Shown here: positions 17,495 to 26,010 of the stretch, piece by piece | How positions within the stretch are numbered: the first letter of the stretch is position 1 | Layout of the letters: every line of letters begins with the position of its first letter | Assembly: GCF_900009265.2 (NCBI RefSeq) | Contig: NZ_LR735025.1 | Location: 43,386 to 107,385, forward strand | Reading direction: 5' to 3' | DNA length: 64,000 nucleotides | From: Planktothrix paucivesiculata PCC 9631 | Lineage (GTDB): Bacteria; Cyanobacteriota; Cyanobacteriia; Cyanobacteriales; Microcoleaceae | Made by a program: the position numbers and the translations under genes | Notes under the pieces: generated by a model | Seen by the model: only the letters and a program-made list of their open reading frames with translations | What the model was told of the DNA's origin: nothing | The model's database searches: none

Positions 17495-17845
17495 TTATTT
17501 CAGTAATGATTCTGCTAACTGTTCTAAATGAATTGCACTATTAACTTCATAAAAAGATGTGGTTGGGGCTTTGACAAATAGGGATGACATTTCATTCATA
17601 ATAGCTTCATAGGCTTCGGTGTGGTTATTGGAAGTATCCATATCACCAATATCTTCCCAGAAAATCAGAGCAATTCCCTTATCGGTTCCAGGTTCTTGAA
17701 GTAAATAAGCTCCTTGAAAACCTTCTTTATAGGTAGCTACCGCTTGTTCAAATAATGTTTGAGCTTCTTTAAATTTACCCGGTTTGAATTCACCGATGGC
17801 AACGTAGGCAACTTTTCGTCTTAAAAAATCCTGAAATTCAGACAT
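17495..17845 (-). CDS. small dimeric alpha/beta-barrel (ABM-like) protein
   Basis: A 116-residue protein. The pattern VAYVAIGEFKPGKFKEAQTLF, then FQGAYLLQEPGTDKGIALIFWE, fits the ferredoxin-like dimeric alpha/beta barrel of antibiotic biosynthesis monooxygenase-type proteins. Catalytic residues of true monooxygenases cannot be assigned, so only the fold is suggested. It is a soluble, single gene, with its start ATG at 17845. Confidence 0.6.
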   Translation of the reverse strand: MSEFQDFLRRKVAYVAIGEFKPGKFKEAQTLFEQAVATYKEGFQGAYLLQEPGTDKGIALIFWEDIGDMDTSNNHTEAYEAIMNEMSSLFVKAPTTSFYEVNSAIHLEQLAESLLK

Positions 17846-18094
17846 AAGTTAATAAATGTAATAAACTGCAAGTTTTTGCACCAGAGTTAAGACTCAACCC
17901 CAAATAATTCTACCAGTTTAATCGCCAAAAACCATAGGGAATAACCGTGACCCTTTGACCCTTGGCAAGAATAACAACAATTGCGATCGCAATTAGTCCC
18001 CAGAAAAGCCCCAAGTCTGTAAAATCTTAAAGAAATCAAAAAAACGTTCCTCTAGTAGCGAACCCAATTTCAATTTTACTTGGTGGTGTCAAAC

Positions 18095-19345
18095 GTGAAT
18101 ACAGTCCCCCCGCTCGATCTTAGCCTACAGTACAAAACCATTCAGGATGAAGTCAGCGCTTGTGTGCAAGCGGTCTTGGCTTCCGGTCGTTATATTGGAG
18201 GTTCAACGGTCGAAGCCTTTGAACAAGACTTTGGAGAATATATTGGGGTTAGGGAAACCATTGCCTGTAACTCGGGAACCGATGCCCTATTTTTAGCCCT
18301 ACGCGCCCTGAAGATTGGGCCAGGGGATGAAGTGATTACCACCCCCTTTACCTTTATCGCCACCGCAGAAATGATCAGTGCAGTGGGGGCAACGCCTGTA
18401 TTTGTCGATATTGATGCCACAACTTTTAATCTCGATATTGAACAAATTCCCAACGCTGTCACCGAAAAAACAAAAGCCATTATTCCCGTCCATTTATTTG
18501 GTCAACCTGTGGACATGACCCGATTAATGGCCGTGGCAAAATCCTATAATTTAGCGGTGATTGAAGACTGCGCCCAAGCTACCGGGGCCACTTGGAAGGG
18601 GCAAAAAGTTGGAAGTATCGGAGATATCGGCTGTTTTAGTTTCTTCCCCACGAAAAATTTAGGCGCCTGTGGCGATGGTGGGGCCGTAACTACCCAAGAT
18701 CCGGCCCTGGCCCAAGCCATGAGAATTATCAAAGAACATGGTCAGTCAACCCGTTATAGTTCGGATACCATTGGGATTAATAGCCGTTTAGATGCCCTAC
18801 AAGCAGCGATTTTACGGATCAAACTGCGTTATCTCGATACCTGGAACCAACAACGGCAAACCCTTGCCAGACGGTATCACCAGTTACTCTATCCTCTCCC
18901 AGAAATTATCACACCCCAAGACATTACCTTTGGCGAAAGTGTGTGGAATCAATACACTATTCGGGTACAAACAGACCACAGGGAGCAGGGAGCAGGGGGA
19001 GCAGGGGGAGCAGGGGAAGCAGGGGAAGCAGGGGAAGTAAACTTACCCATTACCCATTACCCATTACCCATTACCCATTACTCATTACCCTCCCTCAAAC
19101 GACGAGATTATCTGCGAAACTACCTGCAAGAACAGGGAATTGGTTCTATGATTTACTATCCCATTCCCCTACATCAGCAACCGGTTTATCAAAATTTAGG
19201 CTATCAAGCCAATCAACTCCCGATTGTGGAAACCATTTGTCAGGAAGTCTTATCTTTACCCCTATTTCCCGAACTGTCTCCAGAACAGCAAGATCAGGTG
19301 ATTACCGCCATCAAAGAAGGAGTGACTCAAATCCCGCAATTTTAG
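18095..19345 (+). CDS. DegT/DnrJ/EryC1/StrS aminotransferase with in-frame repeat insertion
   Basis: PLP-dependent sugar aminotransferase of the DegT family. It probably makes an aminated nucleotide sugar for a surface glycan. The opening PPLDLSLQYKTIQDEV, the CNSGTDALFLAL block, EDCAQATGA, and the PLP lysine in SFFPTKNLGACGDGGAV are all intact. I prefer the GTG at 18095 because GGTGGTG sits just upstream; TTG/GTG starts at 18080-18086 are also open. Residues about 295-332 are low complexity (GAGGAGEAGEAGEV, then PITHYPLPITHY) encoded by heptamer repeats. Relatives lack this stretch and run directly into the helix before GIGSMIYYPIPLH. Confidence 0.92.
   Translation: MNTVPPLDLSLQYKTIQDEVSACVQAVLASGRYIGGSTVEAFEQDFGEYIGVRETIACNSGTDALFLALRALKIGPGDEVITTPFTFIATAEMISAVGATPVFVDIDATTFNLDIEQIPNAVTEKTKAIIPVHLFGQPVDMTRLMAVAKSYNLAVIEDCAQATGATWKGQKVGSIGDIGCFSFFPTKNLGACGDGGAVTTQDPALAQAMRIIKEHGQSTRYSSDTIGINSRLDALQAAILRIKLRYLDTWNQQRQTLARRYHQLLYPLPEIITPQDITFGESVWNQYTIRVQTDHREQGAGGAGGAGEAGEAGEVNLPITHYPLPITHYSLPSLKRRDYLRNYLQEQGIGSMIYYPIPLHQQPVYQNLGYQANQLPIVETICQEVLSLPLFPELSPEQQDQVITAIKEGVTQIPQF
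18979..19090. repeat. two adjacent heptamer repeat blocks inside a coding region
   Basis: A GGGAGCA/GGGGAGCA array (about 18979-19037) is followed by an ACCCATT array (about 19044-19090). Both are typical of intergenic short tandem repeats in filamentous cyanobacteria. Here they sit inside the DegT aminotransferase and keep the frame open. A relative of the same pair lies at 63831-63896. Confidence 0.85.
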
Positions 19346-19598
19346 CAACCTATCTGGGCGCGTCTTTGTGGTGCGATTGTTTGTATACTGTTAGGTAACA
19401 AAACGATAAAAAAATTCACAATCATCCGTTAAAAATAGGTACAAGATCGCCCTAGACGACAGAAGCAACTGACCGCAGTGTGAGTATCCTCACTAACTAA
19501 AGGTTAACGAAGAATCAATAACTAAAGGTCAACTGTCAAAATGCCTTTTTTTCGCTCCCAACTCTAAAAATCTAACCACTAGGAGGAATACAACAAAC

Positions 19599-21275
19599 GT
19601 GAACCCACAGCAAGTCAAATCCAGACGACGCTATGACCCAGAGGAAATTGCCCGCTACCACCGTCGTCGCCCCTGGTTGGCGATCGGACGGACAATTATG
19701 GTGATTTGGTATTTCACCGGGTTTATTTTGGGGTTATTGTGGGATAAATGGCAACATGGGGACGTGGAACATACCCCCCAACGGGCTACCCACCTGCGCC
19801 ATGTGCTCACGGATTTAGGCCCTACCTATATTAAAGTCGGCCAAGCGCTTTCTACCCGTCCCGATTTAATTAGAAAAGATTTTTTAGAGGAATTAACCAA
19901 ACTTCAGGATCAATTGCCGCCCTTTAATCATAATCAGGCGATGGCAATTATTGAAGCGGAATTAGACCAGGATTTAGACAGTCTTTATAGGGAAATTTCT
20001 TCCGAACCCGTAGCGGCTGCTAGTTTGGGTCAAGTCTATCACGCCCGACTCAGAACTGGGGAAGAAGTGGCGGTTAAGGTACAACGGCCGAATTTATTAC
20101 CCGTTTTAACCTTAGATTTATATTTAATGCGTTGGGCAGCGGGATGGCTTTCTCCGTGGCTTCCGTTGAATTTAGGACATGATTTAAGCCTAATTGTCGA
20201 TGAATTTGGGGTTAAGTTATTTGAGGAAATTGACTATATTAATGAAGGTCGGAATGCGGAACGGTTTGCCACCTATTTTGCCGATGATCCTAATGTCAAA
20301 GTCCCCTTGATTTATTGGCGTTACACCACCACTTGTGTTTTAACTTTAGAGTGGATTAATGGGTTTAAATTAACCGATACCGAACGAATTAAAGCCGCTG
20401 GATTAGATCAGGATACTTTGATTGAAATTGGCGTGACCAGTGGTTTAAAACAACTCTTGGAATTTGGCTTTTTCCACGCCGATCCACACCCCGGAAATTT
20501 ATTTGCTTTGCCCGATGGTCGCATGGCATTTATTGATTTTGGGATGATGGATCAGTTACAACAGAATACAAAGGAAACCTTGGTGGATTCCGTGGTGCAT
20601 TTGATTAATAAAGACTATGATCAACTGGCACTTGATTTCGTGAAATTAGGGTTTTTGTCGCCTGAAACTAATATTCAACCGATTATTCCTGCCTTGGAAA
20701 TGGTCTTGGGGGATGTCATAGGTACTAGCGTTAAGGATTTTAATTTTAAAACGATTACCGATAGTTTTTCGGAATTAATGTATGAATATCCCTTCCGAGT
20801 TCCCGCCCAATTTGCCTTAATTATTCGTTCCTTGGTGACTCAAGAAGGAATTGCTTTGAGTTTGAATCCCGATTTCAAAATTGTGGATGTGGCCTATCCC
20901 TACGTCGCCCGTCGATTATTAAATGGTGAAACTCCAGCCCTGCGACGTCGTTTAATCGAAGTCCTATTTAAAGATGGGAAATTACAATGGCAACGATTAG
21001 AAAATATGATTGCGATCGCCCGATCAGATCGGAATTTTGATCTGTTACCTACGGCTCAATTAGGATTAAAATATTTAATGTCTGATGAAGGAGATTTCCT
21101 CCGCCGTCAAATTATTTCGGCTTTAACCGAAGATGATCGTCTCCATACCACAGAAGTTCAAAGGTTATGGACTTTAATTCAACCCGATTTAAAACCCAGT
21201 CGTTTATTTGATGCAGCTTGGGGAGCGATTAGTCAGTTATCAGTGATCAGTGATCAGTCATCAGTTAAAAGTTAA
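19599..21275 (+). CDS. ABC1/AarF/UbiB-family atypical kinase (second copy)
   Basis: A 558-residue ABC1 kinase-like protein with a GTG start preceded by AGGAGGA at 19581-19587. It has TYIKVGQALSTRPDLI (KxGQ), AAASLGQVYHARL, VAVKVQRPN, HADPHPGN and the IDFGMMD metal-binding block. Unlike the copy at 14.5 kb it has a hydrophobic segment near the N-terminus (about residues 28-46) and no C-terminal pair. The last residues (SQLSVISDQSSVKS) are encoded by heptamer repeats, so the native C-terminus has been replaced or extended. A role in quinone or prenyl-lipid homeostasis is likely by family. Confidence 0.92.
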   Translation: MNPQQVKSRRRYDPEEIARYHRRRPWLAIGRTIMVIWYFTGFILGLLWDKWQHGDVEHTPQRATHLRHVLTDLGPTYIKVGQALSTRPDLIRKDFLEELTKLQDQLPPFNHNQAMAIIEAELDQDLDSLYREISSEPVAAASLGQVYHARLRTGEEVAVKVQRPNLLPVLTLDLYLMRWAAGWLSPWLPLNLGHDLSLIVDEFGVKLFEEIDYINEGRNAERFATYFADDPNVKVPLIYWRYTTTCVLTLEWINGFKLTDTERIKAAGLDQDTLIEIGVTSGLKQLLEFGFFHADPHPGNLFALPDGRMAFIDFGMMDQLQQNTKETLVDSVVHLINKDYDQLALDFVKLGFLSPETNIQPIIPALEMVLGDVIGTSVKDFNFKTITDSFSELMYEYPFRVPAQFALIIRSLVTQEGIALSLNPDFKIVDVAYPYVARRLLNGETPALRRRLIEVLFKDGKLQWQRLENMIAIARSDRNFDLLPTAQLGLKYLMSDEGDFLRRQIISALTEDDRLHTTEVQRLWTLIQPDLKPSRLFDAAWGAISQLSVISDQSSVKS

Positions 21276-21425
21276 CAGTTGTTAGTTAACAGTTATTAGT
21301 TAAAAGTTAACAGTTAACTGTTTTTAGCCCACAAATATTAACTATGAACTCTTTACCGTCAACTGATGACTGATAACTCTTACACTGATAACTGATGACT
21401 GATAACTGATTACTGATTACCGATT
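21231..21425. repeat. inverted heptamer repeat cluster (GTTATCAGT / ACTGATAAC)
   Basis: Several GTTATCAGT/GTTAACAGT units point one way at 21235-21320, and ACTGATAACT units point the other way at 21360-21420, with a non-repeat centre. The transcript could fold into a long hairpin. The left arm encodes the end of the ABC1 kinase. Similar clusters lie at 31208-31374 and 41099-41286. Confidence 0.8.
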
Positions 21426-21426
21426 T

Positions 21427-21837
21427 ATGTTTAATTCTGCGAATCCGCCTTTAGTTTTGATTGTTGGGGGTTTATTCATTGGAATAACCTGTTGTACGGC
21501 TTTTGTTGTGAATCTCAAACAACTGTTAAAAGAATGGTCAAAAAATCGTTCTAGTCGTAATCTCGCTAACTTGCGGGGGTTTCCCATACTGTTTCCCTTT
21601 CTGGGAGTTGGGTTAGGAATTTGTATTTTTCTGGCTTCCTGTTTAGAAGTTTTTGCCTTTTCAGAATCCTTTGCCTATGGGTTTTCTATTCCCTTAACGG
21701 CATTAATGGCTGGGTTAGTTTGGTATCAGTTAACTCGATTATTTAACCAATTAGAAGAAAAAGGTTTAAGAGGGATTGATTTAGACGATTTAAGTTTAGG
21801 TAAAATCATCCCTCAACAGAATCCACCGGAGAATTAA
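21427..21837 (+). CDS. small membrane protein of unknown function
   Basis: A 136-residue protein with three hydrophobic segments (about residues 8-28, 56-78 and 82-102) and a polar C-terminal tail ending near IPQQNPPEN. No catalytic motif or family that I recognise. It starts directly after the heptamer repeat cluster, so its promoter must lie within or before the repeats, or it is read through from the ABC1 kinase. It is convergent with ktrA, with only 13 bp between the stops. Confidence 0.65.
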   Translation: MFNSANPPLVLIVGGLFIGITCCTAFVVNLKQLLKEWSKNRSSRNLANLRGFPILFPFLGVGLGICIFLASCLEVFAFSESFAYGFSIPLTALMAGLVWYQLTRLFNQLEEKGLRGIDLDDLSLGKIIPQQNPPEN

Positions 21838-21850
21838 TTGAGCCTAGAAA

Positions 21851-22549
21851 TTAACCCACTAAACGGTTAATATCCTGATTAGAACCCACGACAACAATCA
21901 TGGTTCCTTTGTAAAGTTTGCGATTAGAAAGGGGGTTAATTTCCATTTTATCCCCTTCATTTTTAATCGCTAAAAGATTTAATCCATAACGGCGCCGCAG
22001 TTCTAATTCGGCAATGGTTTTCCCATCAAATTCATCGGGGACAATCATTTCTACAATACTGTGTTCTGCATCAAGTTCAAACTGATCGAGTAAACGGGGG
22101 CGAGTCAATTGTCGGGCTAATTGTTGTCCCATTTCCTGTTCTGGGAATACGACTAAATCGGCTCCCACTTTATTTAATAATTTAGCATGGGTTTCCGAAG
22201 ATGCTTTCGCAATTACATTTGCAACACCCCCTTCTTTTAAGTTTAAAGTGGTGGTAATACTTTCGGCTAAAAAACTACCCACAGCGACAATTACCGTATC
22301 AAATTCTAAAATTCCTGCTTCTCGAAGTGCAGAGGTTTCAGTAGAATCTAACAGCAACGCATGGGAGGCTATTTGATCACTTAATGCCGAAGTCACTCGT
22401 TTTTCTTCTTTATCAACCGCGAGAACTTCATAACCGCTTTTGTGCAATGTTGAACAAACGGCACTTCCAAACCGACCTAATCCAATCACAGCAAATTGTC
22501 TTTTTTCAGTTCGGAGATTGCGTAAAAAATTCCAAGATGAGAAGTTCAT
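21851..22549 (-). CDS. ktrA: KtrA/TrkA-type potassium channel regulatory subunit
   Basis: A 232-residue cytosolic RCK protein. The Rossmann motif FAVIGLGRFGSAV lies near residues 18-30, and the acidic residue VDKEEKR follows. The C-terminal RCK_C part has IVEMIVPDEFDGKTIAELELR. It forms a ring that gates KtrB in response to nucleotides. It lies 36 bp downstream of ktrB on the same strand, forming a KtrBA operon for sodium-dependent potassium uptake. Confidence 0.92.
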   Translation of the reverse strand: MNFSSWNFLRNLRTEKRQFAVIGLGRFGSAVCSTLHKSGYEVLAVDKEEKRVTSALSDQIASHALLLDSTETSALREAGILEFDTVIVAVGSFLAESITTTLNLKEGGVANVIAKASSETHAKLLNKVGADLVVFPEQEMGQQLARQLTRPRLLDQFELDAEHSIVEMIVPDEFDGKTIAELELRRRYGLNLLAIKNEGDKMEINPLSNRKLYKGTMIVVVGSNQDINRLVG

Positions 22550-22585
22550 ATTATGGGTCTTTCAAAACGGCAAAATGTGAGTGGT

Positions 22586-23920
22586 TTATCCTACTAAAAG
22601 GTTTTCTTCAGGATAGTCAATCGACGTGGGTTTAGGATCACCCAAAATAGCCGACATTAATAACAGTACCCCAACCCGTCCCATATACATTGTAGTAATA
22701 ATAATCAATTGACTCAAGGGGGTTAAACCGCCGGTAATTCCCGTGGATAACCCCACCGTAGCAAAGGCAGAAACCACCTCAAATAAAATCGGCGCAAACG
22801 CAATTTCCGGCTGACTTAAAGAAATCAGAATTGCTGAGATACAAATTACCATAAACGAACCAAATAAAACCCCAATAGCTTTTAAAATTAACGGGAGTGG
22901 AATTTGGCGTTTATAGCAAATCACTTCTTCTCGCCCCTGTAAAGCCGAACGAGTAGAATTAAATAAAATCCTAACGGTTGTGGTTTTAATCCCGCCTCCG
23001 GTTCCCCCCGGACTAGCGCCAATAAACATCAAAATGATTGTGATAAATAACCCAGCAACGGTTAATTCTCCATTATTAATCGTATTAAATCCAGCTGTTC
23101 GGGTCGTTACTGATTGAAACCAAGCCGCCATAACTTGTCGAGGAAAATTAAGGGGTTCTAAGGTTCCTGGATTTCGATGTTCAGTAAAGAATAATAAAAC
23201 TGTTCCTAAGACTAATAGAAAGATTGTGGTAGAAGTAACAACTCGGAAATGAATCGAAAAATCACGACGAAGGGGACGACTAGAGAATCGATTACAAATC
23301 CATAAATGAAGTTCTTGAATCACTTGATAGCCCATGCCTCCCCAAATAATTAAAAACGTAATGATAAAATTTAATAAGGGAGAGTTAACATAGCGAATAA
23401 AGTTATCAGAGAATAATCCAAATCCGGCATTGTTGAAAGCATTTACACTATGAAAAAGGGCAAACCATAGTCCCTGATTCCATCCCAAATCAGGAACAAA
23501 CACAAATAACAATAGAAAAACTCCGGTTATTTCAAATAGGGCGGTGGTTGCCACAATAGATTTTAATAAAGGCACAGCCCCCGCTATTCCCGAAGCATCT
23601 AAAGATTGTTGCAGGGCTAATTTATCCTTGAGGCGAAACTTTCGACCCAATACCAACAATAAAAAGGTGGTGACGGTCATGTATCCTAACCCCCCGACCT
23701 GAACCAGCACCAGGATTATCAACTGGCCCCAAAATGAGTAGAATTTGCCCACATCCACAACGGATAACCCGGTTACGCAAACCGCAGAGGTCGCAGTAAA
23801 TAAAGCAGTTAAAGGATTACCCCAAGTTCTGGCACTTAAGGAGAAGGGCAACATCAATGAAATTGTCCCAACGGTAATTACCGCCAGGAAACCTAAACCA
23901 ATTGTTCGAGATACGGTCAT
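22586..23920 (-). CDS. ktrB: KtrB-type potassium uptake transmembrane subunit
   Basis: A 444-residue TrkH/KtrB membrane protein with the fourfold M1-P-M2 arrangement. Pore loops include TSAVCVTGLSV, FNNAGFGLFSDN, RTAGFNTI and FATVGLSTGITG, each carrying the selectivity-filter glycine. GASPGGTGGGIKTTTVRIL is a highly conserved block of the family. It translocates K+ across the inner membrane together with KtrA. The start ATG is at 23920. Confidence 0.94.
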   Translation of the reverse strand: MTVSRTIGLGFLAVITVGTISLMLPFSLSARTWGNPLTALFTATSAVCVTGLSVVDVGKFYSFWGQLIILVLVQVGGLGYMTVTTFLLLVLGRKFRLKDKLALQQSLDASGIAGAVPLLKSIVATTALFEITGVFLLLFVFVPDLGWNQGLWFALFHSVNAFNNAGFGLFSDNFIRYVNSPLLNFIITFLIIWGGMGYQVIQELHLWICNRFSSRPLRRDFSIHFRVVTSTTIFLLVLGTVLLFFTEHRNPGTLEPLNFPRQVMAAWFQSVTTRTAGFNTINNGELTVAGLFITIILMFIGASPGGTGGGIKTTTVRILFNSTRSALQGREEVICYKRQIPLPLILKAIGVLFGSFMVICISAILISLSQPEIAFAPILFEVVSAFATVGLSTGITGGLTPLSQLIIITTMYMGRVGVLLLMSAILGDPKPTSIDYPEENLLVG

Positions 23921-24032
23921 GGAGTTAGGGTTAATCTTTAGGTGAAGTTATCAGAAAATTCCGAATCTATAGGATCATACTGTAGGGATGCTTGCCTAAT
24001 GGCATCACTCAAAAATTCTTCTTTTGATTCAG

Positions 24033-24899
24033 ATGAACTCAACACTCTATCAACAAATTCAGCACTTCTATGATTCTTCTTCCGGTTTGTGGGAGGAGAT
24101 TTGGGGAGAACATTTGCATCATGGATATTATGGCTTGGATGGCACTCTGAAAAAAGAACGGCGTCAAGCTCAAATTGACTTAATTGAAGAATTTCTCAAC
24201 TGGGGACTAACACCCACAAATCAAGAGGAGTTACAAGGGTCTCGAATGCTTGACGTCGGCTGTGGAATTGGGGGAAGTTCATTATATTTAGCCGACAAAT
24301 TTCAGGCCGATGTCACCGGAATTACCCTGAGTCCCGTCCAAGCCAAAAGGGCCACAGAACGCGCCCTAGAAGCTCAGTTACAGGAAAAAACGCAGTTTTT
24401 GGTCGGCGATGCCTTAGAAATGCCCTTCGAGAGCAATAGCTTTGATTTGGTGTGGTCTTTAGAAAGTGCCGAACACTTCCCCAATAAAATTCAGTTTTTG
24501 CGGGAAGCCTATCGAGTTTTGAAACCCGGCGGAACTTTGTTACTAGCTACTTGGTGTCATCGTCCCTTGGGGGGACAAGCCGGACAACTCACCGAGGAGG
24601 AGCGCCGACACCTAGCCGAAATTTATCGGGTTTACGCCTTACCCTATGTGATTGCTTTGCCCGAATATGAAGCGATCGCCACGGATCAAGGGTTTAAAAA
24701 TATTCAAACAGCCGACTGGTCAAAGGCCGTGGCCCCCTTTTGGCATACGGTGATCGATTCCGCCTTTAACCTGAATGCCATCGTCGGCCTGCTATTGAGT
24801 GGCCCCACAACCATTCAAGCCGCCCTAGCCTTACCCCTAATGAGTCGAGGCTATGACACGGGACTGATTCGTTTTGGTTTATTAACAGCAAGAAAATGA
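24033..24899 (+). CDS. SAM-dependent methyltransferase, gamma-tocopherol methyltransferase type
   Basis: A 288-residue class I methyltransferase from the ATG at 24033 (a TTG at 24024 is an alternative). It has the family opening HFYDSSSGLWEEIWGEHLHHGYY, motif I MLDVGCGIGGSSLYLA, and VWSLESAEHFPNK and RVLKPGGTLLLATWC. These fit the tocopherol methyltransferase branch that converts gamma- to alpha-tocopherol in cyanobacteria and plants. Substrate specificity within this branch is not certain from sequence. It is divergent from ktrB and stands alone. Confidence 0.82.
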   Translation: MNSTLYQQIQHFYDSSSGLWEEIWGEHLHHGYYGLDGTLKKERRQAQIDLIEEFLNWGLTPTNQEELQGSRMLDVGCGIGGSSLYLADKFQADVTGITLSPVQAKRATERALEAQLQEKTQFLVGDALEMPFESNSFDLVWSLESAEHFPNKIQFLREAYRVLKPGGTLLLATWCHRPLGGQAGQLTEEERRHLAEIYRVYALPYVIALPEYEAIATDQGFKNIQTADWSKAVAPFWHTVIDSAFNLNAIVGLLLSGPTTIQAALALPLMSRGYDTGLIRFGLLTARK

Positions 24900-24927
24900 T
24901 AAATAGGGCGGTGTGAATCAACCCCGA

Positions 24928-25857
24928 TCAAAACCGATAAACCTGGCCATCAATTAATAGCCGGGTAATTCCCTTGGCTTGTAAATAGGGAGCCACTTTT
25001 CTCAGGAGTCGGCCATCGGGCACTTTAAACACCCGTTGGTTGCGTCCCGAGAAACGACTAGCGATCCGGTGATTATCAAAAACAGGAAGGGTTTGTTCTA
25101 GGACTTCTTCCTCTGGAATCGTTCCCAACTCACTAAATGCCCTCAAGGGTTTAGCAATCAATTCCGAGAATCGGTCAATCACTAAATAACAGGTTTTCGG
25201 GAGTGCCGTTTCCGTTAAGGGCAAAATTTTGACCGATACGGTCGCTCCACTAGCTAGTCCAGGGGAAAATAGACCCCGAGGCTCTGTATCATCATCCTCA
25301 TCGTCTTCCTCGTCAGCAAACTCGTCTACATAGTCTTCCTGATCAGGATTCCTGTCTTCCCCATCTTGCTCATCTTCGTCATAGTCCTCAAACCCATGAC
25401 CCTTGACTTCAAGCCGAGCCGGGGAAAACAGCCCCTCCAGACCCGGAATAGACAACTGATAATTAGACGGAGAAATTTGTATGGAATCGGACTCCAAGGA
25501 ATCAGAAACATCTGACTTCACAACCTCCGGCGTAGATGAGCGTTTCCGCTTCCGGGGCAAGATCAGGGTCGATTCCTGGCTTACAGGTTCAGGAGTGTCC
25601 CGGTGAGCTTCCTCTTGAGCATCATCTCCACCCACCCCATCCTCCGAGGAACGTTTTCCCACACGATGGAGACGCTGTTTTTGGGTCGTCAGAATATCAT
25701 AGACCTCTTTAGGAACAGCATTTTGCAGGACTCGTCTCACGGTCGAGCTACTGACTCCATAGCGTTCTGCCAGGGTAATGGTTGTTTCCTCTGGCACGTC
25801 TTGATAGAGCCTAATAATTTCCCATTTGTCCGATTCAGAAAGTTTCGTGGATGTCAT
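24928..25857 (-). CDS. HTH protein with acidic linker, conserved cyanobacterial unknown
   Basis: A 309-residue protein from the ATG at 25857 (an in-frame GTG at 25872 is possible). Residues about 3-45 form a transposase-like helix-turn-helix (SDKWEIIRLYQDV, then TLAERYGVSSSTVRRVL). A basic then very acidic linker follows, with runs of D and E around residues 160-195. The C-terminal about 95 residues (PKTCYLVIDRFSELIAKPL to LLIDGQVYRF) look like a compact domain of unknown function. It may be a domesticated DNA-binding protein. No partner gene is evident except the membrane protein upstream. Confidence 0.7.
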   Translation of the reverse strand: MTSTKLSESDKWEIIRLYQDVPEETTITLAERYGVSSSTVRRVLQNAVPKEVYDILTTQKQRLHRVGKRSSEDGVGGDDAQEEAHRDTPEPVSQESTLILPRKRKRSSTPEVVKSDVSDSLESDSIQISPSNYQLSIPGLEGLFSPARLEVKGHGFEDYDEDEQDGEDRNPDQEDYVDEFADEEDDEDDDTEPRGLFSPGLASGATVSVKILPLTETALPKTCYLVIDRFSELIAKPLRAFSELGTIPEEEVLEQTLPVFDNHRIASRFSGRNQRVFKVPDGRLLRKVAPYLQAKGITRLLIDGQVYRF

Positions 25858-26010
25858 TGAGTTGGGAGTCACTTGATATGGAAGGATTAAGATTTACATA
25901 AAGCCAAGGGATTTCCCACCCAGCCTCGGAGTGATCAAAAGAGGACAAAGATTAAACGAGGGTTTGACGGGTCTGGAGGGTTCAGGTCGAAACCTCAAGG
26001 GTTTTCCGTA

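Noticed and set aside
18979..19090. CRISPR-like array
   Set aside because: Units are 7 bp without spacers and are simple tandem repeats.
18943..19398. Second open frame through the repeat region of the DegT gene
   Set aside because: Heptamer repeats lack stops in several frames. The aminotransferase frame carries all the conserved motifs.
25326..25511. Alternative frame within the acidic linker of the HTH protein
   Set aside because: It overlaps a well-supported gene in another frame and is explained by GA-rich codons.
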